Source of the DNA: Eupeodes corollae
Taxonomy: Eukaryota; Arthropoda; Insecta; Diptera; Syrphidae
Assembly: GCF_945859685.1 (NCBI RefSeq)
Contig: NC_079147.1
Span: 141,198,645 to 141,262,644, forward strand
Length of the DNA stretch: 64,000 nucleotides
Reading direction: 5' to 3'
Part shown: piece by piece, positions 18,746 to 28,958 of the stretch
Position numbering within the stretch: the stretch's first letter is position 1
How the letters are laid out: the number at the start of each line of letters is the position of its first letter
Notes under the pieces: model-generated
Told to the model about the DNA's origin: nothing
Database searches by the model: none
Seen by the model: only the letters and a program-made list of their open reading frames with translations
Program-made: the position numbers and the translations under genes

Positions 18746-20782
18746 ATGGAAACTACTGATGTAAGTTAATAATAATTGTCTTTATTTAGGTTTCGATATT
18801 CTTTGTTAATGCAAACGTTTGATATTTTTATTGAATTAGGATTTAACAAATGACTCTGACGTCTCAATGGCCAGTGTTAGTGATAGTGGGTAGCTGAATA
18901 GTTCCGTTATCAAATCAAAAATTAGAAATGGAGAATTCAAAATTGTTAACAATAATAAAAGAGGCCGAAGTAAGGTATGGGATGTATTCGGAACAATCAA
19001 AAATGAACATGGCATTGACATTCAAAATTTAGTGGCGTGTAAAAATTGTTTTTCAGTGCACAAATTTAACTGTAAAAGCACCTCAAACCTTGTGAAACAT
19101 AAGTGCTACATATTAACAAGTGTGAAAACCGACAATAAAATAGAAAAAATACAAGTAAATGTTGAAGATAAAAAAAGAAGTATATTGTTGGTAACAGAAT
19201 GGGCGATAGAAAACTGCTGACCGTTTAATATGGTAAGTGATTGTGGTTTAAGAAATTTTGCGGAGTTTTTAGTATCCATTGGCGCAAAATATGGACATAA
19301 TGTTGATATCGATAGATTATTACCACACCCAACTACAGTCTCACGTAATATTGATAATGTTTACAATAAATACTTAATGTTGTAAAATCGGATGTACTGA
19401 GTGTTAAAAATATTGGATATGGCCTAACTTCTGACGTTTGGACAGATAATTATTTAAGAACTTCATATCTATCGTTGACAATTCATTACGTCTATGAAGG
19501 CAAATTGATTTCCAAACTCCTGGGCTTAAAATCTATGAAGGGCGTGTCATGTACAGGTGATTGTTTCTGAAATTATTTTAAGTTCAACCAAATATTTACG
19601 TGAAATTTCAGGTCAAAACATTTATTCGAAAATCTCATCACTTTTGAGTGAATTTCAACTTGATTTAAGTCGCAAGGCCATAATGGTTACGGATAGGGGG
19701 TCAAATATGATTGCTGCCTTCAGGTCATTTGATCATAATTTTTGCATAAACCATTTACTACACAATATTATAGAAAAGAGCATTAAGGAAATCCCTGAAA
19801 TAATTGAGTTATGTAATACTTGCTCTAAACTTGTAAAATACTTTAAAAAATCGGGTATTAATTGTTCTCTTGAAACATCATTAAAAAGTTATGTTAGTAC
19901 TCGATTCAATACAATTTATTATTTATTGCTTTCCATTGAAAAAAATTGGGTCGAAATCACAAATGTATTGCGGGAAAAAAATGAATTGCAAAAAATTTCT
20001 AACATTAATTTAAGTTACATAAGTGGTTTGATTAAAATTTTAAGCTCTTTTGAGGAAACTTCAAAAGTATTAGAAGGCGAAAAATATCCGACACTTCATC
20101 TAACAATCGTTCATATTCATCGTTTAAAAAAATATGCGCTGTTAACTATGAAGACTTAGACGCAATTAAGAATTTCAAAATAAAATTAGGCACCTTTTTG
20201 GATTCCATTGTCTTACAAAATTTGTCAATAAATCATAAAATTGCCCTTTTCCTTTTTCCCCCAACAAATAAATTAATTCAATTTGATGAAGCCGAAAAAA
20301 TATTGATCAAGGATGAATGCAAAAATTGTATGCAATATTATGCAAATGAAACACCTGAAGCGTCTGATCAAATTCTTGAACGAGTGTTGAATGAAGAGCT
20401 GGATAGCCTTTTATCAGATGGTAAAAATTTGTTTGAAGACTTTATTCAACCAGCAGAAACTGCAACTTCTAATGATAAAATTAACAATGAACTATTGGCG
20501 TATGAAAACGTAAACGTGATTTTTCATGATGGTTTTGATGTTTTGCAGTGGTGGTATCTACACAAAATTGAATTCCCACTATTGTTTAAAGTCAGCTGCA
20601 AAATATTGGCTACACCGGCAAGTAGTGCTGCCTCTGAACGCATATTTTCTGCAGCCAGAATGTTAATTTCAGAAAAACGTTGTCTTATTGAATCCGACCC
20701 AATTTTAGTTAACCAAATTATGTTTTTACATTCTAATATAAATAAAACCGAAATATGTAATGACCTCAAAGAACTTTTGTAA
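18746..20782 (+). pseudogene. hAT-1 transposase (Hermes/hobo-like), broken
   Basis: A tiny first exon (METTD, GTAAGT donor at 18761) is followed at 18840 by a second exon with a BED finger, read from KIRNGEFKIVNNNKRGRSKV through VWDVFGTIKN and CKNCFSVHKF to SNLVKHKC, close in layout to Hermes. Later blocks are LTSDVWTDNYLRTSYLSLTI, TDRGSNMIAAF...CINHLLHN, and the dimerisation segment LQWWYLHKIEFPLLFK and ATPASSAASERIFSAA. In-frame stops occur near 18894 and 19220 and frame breaks near 19380, 19555 and 20160. Family role: cut-and-paste transposase forming 8-bp target duplications. Not functional here. Confidence 0.9.
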
Positions 20783-20967
20783 TAAATTAATTAAAAATGT
20801 GTTATTTGATTTATTTGTTTTATTGATATCTATACTTTCCATCATCAATCATGTCTTAATGCTTAATCTGTTGCTTTTCTCAGCAGCCATTTCTCACATA
20901 TCTGTTGTTTAAGAAAGCTGACTTTGATTTCAAACAGCAGTAAGTTAACCAATATTTCTTGAACCTT

Positions 20968-21008
20968 ATCAGTGTACTCAGTGTACCCAGTGTACATAGT
21001 GTATTTTA
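20968..21008 (+). repeat. hAT-1 right subterminal repeat cluster
   Basis: CAGTGTACTCAGTGTACCCA and the following AGTGTACATAGTGTA are the inverted counterparts of the left GTACACTGAG cluster, about 215 bp inside the right end. The matching distance on both sides supports a functional subterminal array. Confidence 0.65.
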
Positions 21009-21669
21009 CACTTTGTTCATGAGTACCCATTTATGAATACCCATTCTTCATGGTTTCACTGCAGTAAGTGCTTGGTTTGAAATGGGTACAAGACTCATGC
21101 AGTAATAACATATACGACGATTCATTCATTTTAGTTTCAAGCAGTGTATATAATATGAAAGTGTACTTGAAATAAAGTGAATGTCTTAAAACTGGTTTCA
21201 AGACATTCATTGCAGACCTCTAATAGTCACTCCAAACCTTTAAAAATATAATAATGAAATATGTGTACTTAAATCGCAATGGAAACAATGCACAAAATCA
21301 CGAACATACTCTTTTCCATCCACTAACATCCCTTTGCCTTGGTCCCAATGAATTACCATTTCCTCATATTGCTGAGCGCTTGTTTTTTCGTTTTACGAGT
21401 TACGCATTCATGGAAGAATTATTAGAATACACAGAAAAAGTGTATTGAGCGTATATCGCAACAAGGTTCATATGCCTTTTTAACAAGAGAGCTCAGGCAA
21501 AATGATAAGCCATCGTTCTACAATTATTGAAGCGAAGCATCTTTTGAGTTGTTGTTATCCCTCATACAAAGTGACATTTTCGTCGAAGACACCCTTCATG
21601 GATTGTTCTAAGATGTCTGAAGTAGGGTTTGTTGCGTTATAAATGAACGCAACAATTTCTTTAAACATT

Positions 21670-23530
21670 TAATTTTAATTAAAGTAAAAAAAAAATGATG
21701 CATTTTGCATCCACTTGCACACTTGTTTTTTGTTTACAATTTTCGATCTGACAACTGTCATATTCCTTCTACACGAGGATGAGAGAGAGCGGGACGGCCA
21801 TAGTCCTTCTGACCATGGTTCTCTCTGTCATTTTCGTGAGGAAAAAAATACCAAGTCTCGTTTCAGGTTTCAAAAGAAGGATGGTTTCCATGGAAGTGAA
21901 ACCAAACCAGATGGACGGTCTGGTCGACACGTAAAGTTTCATGAGAAGTCACTCCAAATGGAGAATGGCCTACGGCCCAACTTTAACTCTTTAGAAAACT
22001 TTTTTGTAAATTTATATTCTTTAATTATTAATTTAATTAATTAATTTAATTATTTTGTTCATGTTGTTAATCATTTCTAACGTCAAGCATATTAAAAAAA
22101 AATGAAAGAAGAATTGTAATACAAAAAAAAAAGATTTCATAAATTTTTGGACGATTAAGTTTCGGGAAACTTAGTTCGGGGTTTAATTAACAGATACCAA
22201 TTTGTAATTATCTTTTTTTTCTTTCGCGCGGTTGTTTTGAAGATAAAGTTAAATTTAAAGTTAAGTAAAGATTTGTCTCGATCTTAAATTTCATAGTCAT
22301 TGTTCGATATCAAGGTAGAAAGTGGGGCTGGCTGAATGCAGCTCCTGGAATCGTCGTGACCTGGAACTGAATCCAGCGGGCGGCGAATTCCAGGATGACT
22401 TGCATTTAGCTGTGAGAGAAGAGCGAGTAAGCGGGATCGCGAGAATTTCATCACAAGTTGAGATCAACATGCCGATCTCCGATTGGCTGTTGATGATGTG
22501 ATTGAAATCCGCCACTCCATATTGGCTGAAAGCTAAAATGGCGGGAGAGGTAAAGAAGAGATAGGATAGATCTTGAGATCTGGCCGTCATTTCTTGTCAA
22601 ACTTTCAAGGAGTGAAGATAAAAAAATAATTTGAGAAATTCGAACAAAGAGTGTGAAAAAAAAAAGATTGAGAAAAATTACAAAAAAAAAAGTGTCGGGA
22701 CTGAGGAAAAATAAAGAAGGAAAAGGAAGTTAGTTGAGAATAAGTTGCTAGTTTGGGATTTTCAAAAAAAAAGATAAGTACAAATTTTATTGGTTCTGTG
22801 TAAAATCGTTTTGACAATTCATTTTTTTATTCTTTTTTAATCCCCAATTTATTGATGGGAATTTAGGCCTTAACGGTCCATAATTTATGAAATCTTTTGT
22901 TTAATTGTTTGAAAAGATCCTGAGTTTTCATCCTGCTTTTTGCAAGGTTTCTCAGGCATATTTAAATTAATAAACATATCTTAAAAGGTATCCATTTTGT
23001 TCTTTCTTTTTTTTTCATAGTGGTTTTATTGTTGTGTTTGTTTTTTTTTCTTTTCTTAAAGGTTTGCAATTTCCTTCTTTTTATTTCAGGAAAAAAATTG
23101 CTGGCGCCCCTTTTCTTACTTAACGTAAGAACGCCCCTGTGGCAAATTTTTAATCAAACAATAATTTTGATATCAACGTGATATCATATCCATACGCAAC
23201 TTTATTAATCGATTCATCGATTGATTGTTAATTGCTGAACCCACCCCTTTCTGAGCTCGTCGTGCTGGCAGCACTTAAATTGCTGCCTGTTGCAATTTTT
23301 GCCTCGTCGCTTATTCGCCGCTGTCGTTTGACAGCTCGATATAATTCTTTTAATTCGGTTCTTGTTTTTCTTCGCGGTTTATTTGTTTAACTTTATTTTC
23401 GTTTAATTTCTTTTCTTTAATATTCGGCAAAATAAATTGTAACAGGTTGCCTAAAAAAAATGTAACAGCTGACAATGTAATGAACTATGACTCTTAACCT
23501 CCCAACAATGCACAAGTATGCGATAAAAAT
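21670..23530. other. unassigned DNA inside hAT-2
   Basis: No gene is recognised. An open frame at 21715-22044 (plus) and another at 22590-22297 (minus) have no motif I can name. A perfect 9-bp inverted repeat (GTTGCGTT...AACGCAAC) lies at about 21632-21654 next to the hAT end. A GCTGGCGCCCC string at 23101-23111 and an AATAAA at 23430 could belong to solo-LTR remnants, but paired ends were not found. Confidence 0.4.
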
Positions 23531-23807
23531 AAGTATCCCAGTAGGAAATTTGCTCACCAATGAAAATTTTCTGTGAAATCGCCAAGGAAATCAGCTACTC
23601 GAATCATTGAGGAATAGCATGCAATGAAATCCTTACTGAAAGGCATTGCGTTTTTCCTATGATTATACAATCCACCCTATCTTTTTCCTTGTAAAATATT
23701 TCATTCCCGATATGAAGCACGAGATGGGTGTTTTGTTTTTGTTTATATTTGCCTTTTTCTTCTCTACCTGCCACTGAATAATACGGAGATTGGCTTCAGT
23801 TTTAGAA

Positions 23808-24031
23808 TTTCAATGCTCGGGTTTTTTACATACAATAAAAAATTGCCGTTCCCGTTCGTCAGCCTGGTTTGCTTCGAGAAACAAAGTTATTTCCAACAAC
23901 AACGACCGACGGTGATGGCGACGCATGGTTGAAGGATTGCAATGTTCGGGTTTTTTTACATATCATAAAACTTCGATTCGCGATCCTCAGCCTGGTTTGC
24001 TTAGAAACAAAGTTATTTCCAACAACAACGC
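23808..24031 (+). repeat. near-tandem duplication of ~100 bp
   Basis: Two copies begin with CAATGCTCGGGTTTTTTACA or CAATGTTCGGGTTTTTTTAC and end with AAAGTTATTTCCAACAACAA. They lie directly upstream of the small spliced gene, so they may be a duplicated promoter or 5' leader. Confidence 0.7.
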
Positions 24032-24227
24032 ACAGTGTTCGGGGTAAGTGATTTGTTTTGAAAGCATTGTTGTATTTTCGAGAAACTGTTTTTCAGTTGA
24101 ATTCCATTGTTCATAGTGTCAACAAGTGAGTAAAGCTTAAAATTATTAAAAAGAGTTGAGAAAATAAATTATATTATAAGCGTAAAAAAGTGAATATTTA
24201 GGTAAATTGGTAGGTAATTGTGTTCTA

Positions 24228-24581
24228 ATGGACAAGGAAAATATTCAGGTAATTTTATTTAAATTACAAATCCCTTTCTACAATTATCTAATCCTATTTT
24301 TTTGCTCTTTTTCTAAAGGCTTCCGGATCTAAACAGTCGGCAATGGACTCCATTGAATTTTCACCCACAAAGCAGCCAAGGCGGATTTTTAAGAAAACGG
24401 TAATTATAACTATTATTATTTTATTAAATTAAATTTCTATATATCTGCTTTACATTTTGTATAGAATCAACAAGATATGATAGACGAAATGAGAGCGGAC
24501 ATCAAACGTTTGTGTGTCACCACGGAGCAGGTAAAAAATGGGATCTGCACATTGGCAGCATTTTTTTCAATAAAATCATAA
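24228..24581 (+). CDS. small three-exon ORF inside the TA-TIR element
   Basis: Three exons 24228-24248, 24319-24399 and 24465-24581 join in phase 0 with GT-AG introns of 70 and 65 bp. The product of 72 residues starts MDKENIQ, continues with SIEFSPTKQPRRIFKKT (a Ser/Thr-Pro site and a basic nuclear-localisation-like run) and NQQDMIDEMRADIKRLCV (a short amphipathic helix), and ends AFFSIKS. A GTAAAA after TTEQ could be a further donor, so the real gene may have continued. The product is unrecognised. It could be the N-terminus of the element's own protein or a captured host gene fragment. Start choice: first ATG before a clean donor. Confidence 0.5.
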
Positions 24582-25425
24582 CAATTTACATGGCTGTTTT
24601 TTTTTTAAATATTTGTATCCAAAGATTTAGGTATGAGTAAAAAATAATTCGATACTAAAAACATGATTGACTTCATTTATGCACATTCACGAAATTTTTC
24701 ACCAGGTCAATTTGCATTAGTGAATGAGTTACATTGGCTTCCCTAAGGAAACCACTGGTCAATATTCATTTATGAAAAAGGCGTTCAATTTTGCAAAGTG
24801 AATTCCTTGGTGAACATTCATCACATTTTTCACCAATGTAAAGTACACAAGTATATCAGCAACTCCACTAACCCAGTGATTTCCCCGGTGTGAATTCGCG
24901 GTATTTTTCATCAACTACAATTCACTTTGGAATACACCAAATGCACTTGCTTGGTGATTTCCTCACTGAACAGTCACCATGAAATTCACAACTTGGTGAA
25001 CGCCAATCCAATCCCCATGTTAATTTCACTGATGTTTTCACCATGTTTTCATGGGGTGTAGCTTCCATTCACCAAGGAATAAGTTGGTGATTCACCCATG
25101 AATTTTTTGAAATTTCCTACTGGGATAATAAAACACATATTGTCATCAACTAACACTTATGCATTCGTATGAGACTCCGCTCATTATTATTATATTTTGT
25201 CACCGACTCTCTGTTTCTCCTATCCTTTCATTTGTGTTATTGTTTCTGTTCGGGTTCGGTATTCTTAATTCTTGTCTTCTTGATCTGTTTGTTATTTGTA
25301 TCTATTGTTTGTTTAAATTAAAAAAAAATAGATCTTTCCTTCACATTTGTCTATTTTTGTTCTCTATCATATTTCAAGTAAGTAGAATTCATATTCAGTT
25401 TATGTTTTATGTTTACTTTATCTAG

Positions 25426-26050
25426 TTGTGTTTTGGGGAATGCTTACAAAAAAAATCTGCTGTTTGGAATTTTTTTAAGCCAGTTGCTGGAGAAGGTGCT
25501 TCGAAGGATTATGTGAAATGTACTCTGTGCAAGAAAGAGTATAAACACTCAGGAAACACCAGTAACCTGAGTGATCACCTAAAAAGGAAGCACCCTGAAA
25601 AAATATCCTCAGCAACCACCGAAAATGAGGCTACAGAAGATGTAGAAGCCCAATTTGAATCCCCGGCTTAAAAAAACAGAGGCAAAGCATCAAAAGCTTC
25701 TTTGAAAGAGATAAAACTTATCAAAAGAACTCAAAAGAAAAAAAATACCTTGATAGTCTCTACGTTGAGATGATAGCAAAAGACTTTATGCCATTCCGCA
25801 CTTCCGATCGGCAGGGGTTTCGGAATTTTGTTCGTGGCCTCAACAGTAGATACGAAATCCCAGATCGAACAATGTTAAAATCAGTTCTTCTACCATCTTA
25901 TTGTAAGAAGATAGAAGATAAGCTTAAAAGTATATTGAGCATGATAAGCTACTGTGCCTTAACAACAGACATGTGGTCCAGTGTTGCGAACGAGGGCGTC
26001 TTGGCGGTGACATGTCACTTTTTTTCAAAGCCTATTTATTTATTTTTTTA
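25426..26050 (+). pseudogene. hAT-2 transposase, N-terminal part with BED finger
   Basis: After an acceptor (TTTATCTAG) the frame reads KKSAVWNFFKPVAGEG, then a BED zinc finger with CTLCKKEYKHSGNTSNLSDH and LKRKHPEK. A stop at about 25669 and a frame change follow. Reading resumes YVEMIAKDFMPFRTSDRQGF and CALTTDMWSSVANEGVLAVT, the start of the RNase H-like fold with its first Asp (TTDMWS). The sequence then changes abruptly near 26020 and the remaining two thirds of the protein are missing. It resembles ZBED/Tip100-type hAT proteins and is distinct from hAT-1. Confidence 0.85.
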
Positions 26051-26059
26051 TAGAATTCT

Positions 26060-26428
26060 TTTGTTTTGTTTTTGAAGTACGTACTTATGTATGTATGTAA
26101 CAACTAATTTATGAATGTTATTTTTTGGTTTTTTGTTTGTTTTAGTGAAATAATATTATTTACTTTATGTTATGTTTTTAAATAAAAATTATTCCAAATA
26201 TTTTCATTTATTTTTATTTTACGTAATCTTCATAAAAGAATAAGGTAAAAGGTGGTATCAATCAACTATTGTTTTTGTTCTATGTGGTAAGCTAAATAAG
26301 ATCCAGATTCGTATTTGTATGGATAAATAACACACCTATACGGCTAAGGCTTTTAAAATAAAAATTGTTTTATCTTAAAAATATCGATACTATCGAAAGC
26401 GCCAACTATCGATGTTTAAGCAACCCTA
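26060..26428. other. 3' non-coding end of hAT-2
   Basis: AT-rich with no gene. It ends in the hAT-2 right terminus. The motif ATCGATACTATCGAAAGCGC and a second TATCGATG near 26369-26415 form short inverted repeats and may be subterminal sites. Confidence 0.5.
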
Positions 26429-27419
26429 GTCTGAAGTGAATGAACTTCGAGCTCCACACTTAATACGTGCACCAAATTTGCATTTGTCCTTACTTCTCCC
26501 GATGTTGATGAACTTCGCCATTTTTTTGTGGATGATTGACGATTCATTCTAAGGTTTTCTTCCCTGCTATCGTGAGATGTCGATGGAAGAGAATCACTTT
26601 GGGAGCTTTTTGCTAGGTAATCTTCTCCAAAGTCCCTTAAAATTTTCTGGATCTCCCAGGCGGCTTTTCTTTTTAACTTTTCATCTACCATTTGCTCTAT
26701 CTCAAATACAACCTGCTTTCCCAGCCAAGCATAGGGAGATTTATGGGACATCTTTTCTTCAAAGTATCCGGAAATCGTCTTCAGGCGTTTGCTGAGGCTT
26801 TCGATAGATGATTTTGCCTGAAATTAAAAGAAAGCATATAATTTCATATTGATTAGGTTTTGATTAAATTATTAAATGTTACACTGTTTAGGTTCTATGA
26901 TTAATATGACTTACAATTTGTTTTTTTTTTTCAGTTTCCGAGTTCAAAATTAGAATGGGAAAAAGTAGCGGAGGAATTTACCATTCGTTGGCAGTTTCCA
27001 AACTGCTTGAGTGCTCTTGATGGCAAAAACATACAGTTTAAAAGCCTGCGTAAGGATGGTGCATTCTACCATAATTATACAGGTTCAAATAGTATAGTTT
27101 TGCTGGCTTTAGCTGATGCAAATTGTGCCTTCATATATGTGGACATAGGATGCAATGGAAGGACAAATGATGCCGGTGTTTTGCTTCAGAGCACTTTAAG
27201 AAAAGTAATTGATAATGCCGCGAATCATTTTTCAGATGATAAGGTAATTGGAAATGGAAGAAAGCTGCCCTATATGATAGTGGGCGATGATGCATTTCCG
27301 TTGCAAAAACAAATCATGAAACCCTATCCTTACGCAACTCAATGTATGAAAAAACGGATATTTAACATTCGATTATCACGAGCAAGGCATGTTATTGAAC
27401 ACGCCTTTGGGATATTAGC

Positions 27420-28958
27420 GCAATTGTTAGGAGCCAGGTCTCCACGGGGGAATGCTTTGGAGTACTGGAAGAGGCTTCAGCACGCTTGTGATTGCACGGC
27501 TCAGCTCGTCGCGTGGGGTGGTTCTTGCCACCTCCCAGTACACCTCCTGCTCGACTAAACATTAATTTAATTCGTGCCTAAGGTAACTACAAGATGTAAA
27601 TGACACAAACCTGAGAACTTTGACGATATCTAAGAAAAATTTGACATCGGTGCTTCGAAATTAAGCTTAAAAAAAAATCAAAAAAAATTAATATTACTAA
27701 CCTAATATAATTCCCAAACGTTCGTCTGATGTTATTGACGAAAGTCTGGCCAGCCCGCCCAAGTATCATGAAGATACTTCCTTCGCTATTTCCATGGCCG
27801 AATGTAGCGGGAATAGCCCCTATAATGACTCAACCAGTCACAAGTTAGTCCGTTTCGAAAGTTAGTCTATCATGTCGAAAAAAAATTCAGAATAGCATCT
27901 GGACGGCCTTGCCAAGCCTCCACACACCACTAGCTTCTCCAATTAGTACACCATTTTTTTTTTCAATATTAATTCAAATTATAATTTTATTTATCAATTT
28001 TACGGTCATTAAAATAACAAAAAAACTTAATCGAATTCTCTTATTTTTACTTATCAAAAAAAAAAATAATTGAAATAAGAAAAAAATGTATATAAAAAAA
28101 AGGTATAAATCTAAATTCATAAAAAATTTGACCTTAGAGGCTTTTACTTCTTGATCTTTTATCAAACTAAAAAAAAAGTTCTTACTTACGATTTCCTTAG
28201 TCCCTCGTCGTTCTGCCGGCAGCACGTTGAGAACCAGGTGTAGCACTTTCGCACGACTGAATCTATTTCTTTCAAGTTTTTTATATCAGCCTATAAAATC
28301 ACTTTTTTTTTATTCAAACCGAATTTAAATTAAAAAAAAAAAACAAATTTAATTAGGTAAAAAAAAATGTTTAGAGAACTGGATTCACTGATTTGGACTT
28401 TTACTTTACTTAGATTAAATAAAAAAAATTAAAGTTCTTCTTTCTTTCTACACTTTTCTTCTTCAACTTTCTCTACTGGACACTTTTTTTTGTTTATATT
28501 TAAATCCCTTAGTTTTCTCTCTTTGAGGGATGTCTATGTATATCTTTTACTTGTAGATATAAAGTACCCTCTTGGAAACTACTTAATGGGTCTATGAACT
28601 TATTTTCTTTGTTCCGGACAAAGGAATACTTCCACTGTGTTGAGTGTCCTTCCTCAAAGTCATGAATTTAAAAATCCGAAGGAGGCAACAAAAAACTCCG
28701 CAGAGGCTCAGGCTTCTGCTACTAAAATTCCTGATCTTTGGATCTTGACCTGAACCTCTGCTTCTATATATATCTATATATATATTAATATCGCCAAAAA
28801 AGTTTCTAGAATTTGTCCAGATTTCCTGTCCAATTTAGCGGATGAAATTCACTCTTTATCTTTACTAAGTTCCAATCGATTAAAATCGATATATTTTAAA
28901 TTTAAAAAAAAAATTGTTGGTTAAAATTCACTAGCCGTTAACACTTCTATTTTCCAAG
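27420..28958. mobile_element. 1539-bp unclassified insertion in PIF-A transposase, TTAGC duplication
   Basis: The transposase reading stops after ...HAFGILA and resumes 1539 bp later with TTIDLRVENVEIV. TTAGC is present at both edges (27415-27419 and 28959-28963), a 5-bp duplication. No TIR and no coding frame of note are seen. A string TGTTAGGAGCC at 27425 and GTTAACA at 28938-28944 recall LTR ends, so a solo LTR with ragged edges is possible. Contains many poly-A/T runs. Confidence 0.65.

Larger units (their letters stand above)
18076..21222 (+). mobile_element. hAT-1 (hobo/Hermes-like) with exact 8-bp target duplication
   Basis: Left end TAAAGGCCTGCATGAATG and right end (inverted) TAGAGGTCTGCAATGAATG form imperfect TIRs. 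ATAGTCAC is duplicated at 18068-18075 and 21223-21230. Removing the element restores the Myb-like reading VWSDYKSY across the site, which proves the boundaries. It contains a broken transposase on the plus strand, clusters of GTACACTGAG repeats near both ends, and a nested MITE at 18385-18674. Confidence 0.93.
5868..21450 (+). mobile_element. Harbinger-1 element, shattered by nested insertions
   Basis: Pieces of a two-gene Harbinger element can be followed across this span: transposase on the plus strand (about 6056-6325 and 16542-17254) and a Myb/SANT-like gene on the minus strand (21450-21310, then 21237-17518), tail to tail with 260 bp between stops. The BEL element (6326-16541) interrupts the first gene and hAT-1 (18076-21222) the second. 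Outer ends are not resolved: the left end lies somewhere after the Helitron and the right end is lost at the junction with PIF-A near 21450. The coding frames contain further stops, so it is dead. Confidence 0.75.
17518..21450 (-). pseudogene. Harbinger-1 Myb/SANT-like partner, split by hAT-1
   Basis: Exon 1 (about 21450-21310) carries GNGNSLGPRQRDVSGWKR and ends at a GTATGT donor. Exon 2 starts at 21237 after a TTTTTAAAG acceptor (VWSDYKSYIKTKLLANKK) and is cut after seven bases by hAT-1, resuming at 18075. Downstream come AGTGGRPRRQKSFTPLEDAV (one frameshift near 18030) and a Lys/Glu/Arg-rich coiled C-terminus ending KLEFEIAKANILTE at 17518. This is the trihelix/Myb_DNA-bind_5 protein (NAIF1-like) that accompanies Harbinger transposases, binds the element ends and brings the nuclease to the nucleus. 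A stop in exon 1, the frameshift and the insertion make it a pseudogene. Confidence 0.75.
23534..25127 (+). mobile_element. TA-flanked TIR element carrying a small spliced gene
   Basis: The ends are perfect inverted repeats: TCCCAGTAGGAAATTT at 23536 and its complement ending at 25125, each flanked by TA. The last ~430 bp (24690-25125) are crowded with TTGGTGAA and TTCACCAAGG motifs in both directions, and a few similar motifs lie inside the left end. No transposase is seen. It holds a short three-exon gene (24228-24581) and a duplicated ~100-bp segment (23808-24031). TA duplication would fit Tc1/mariner-type integration, but the TIR is not one I recognise. Confidence 0.8.
21623..26428 (+). 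mobile_element. hAT-2 with exact 8-bp duplication, inserted at the end of PIF-A MADF exon 3
   Basis: The element starts TAGGGTTTGTTGCG and ends GCAACCCTA. GTCTGAAG is duplicated at 21615-21622 and 26429-26436. Removing it joins the MADF reading HSLQTS to a stop. A BED-finger transposase start sits at 25426. The rest of the transposase is missing, so the element is internally deleted. It also contains a separate TA-flanked element at 23534-25127 and about 1.8 kb of unassigned DNA (21670-23530). Confidence 0.9.

Noticed and set aside
21254..21448. 64-codon plus-strand ORF as a gene
   Set aside because: It is the antisense of exon 1 of the Harbinger-1 Myb-like gene, which explains its conservation-like look.
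23101..23111. GCTGGCGCCCC as a primer-binding site of an LTR element
   Set aside because: No flanking LTR pair or gag/pol coding could be found; the match is short.
25159..25425. 88-codon hydrophobic ORF as a membrane protein
   Set aside because: Low-complexity T-rich sequence translated as Phe/Leu/Ile/Cys; it leads into the splice acceptor of the hAT-2 BED exon.
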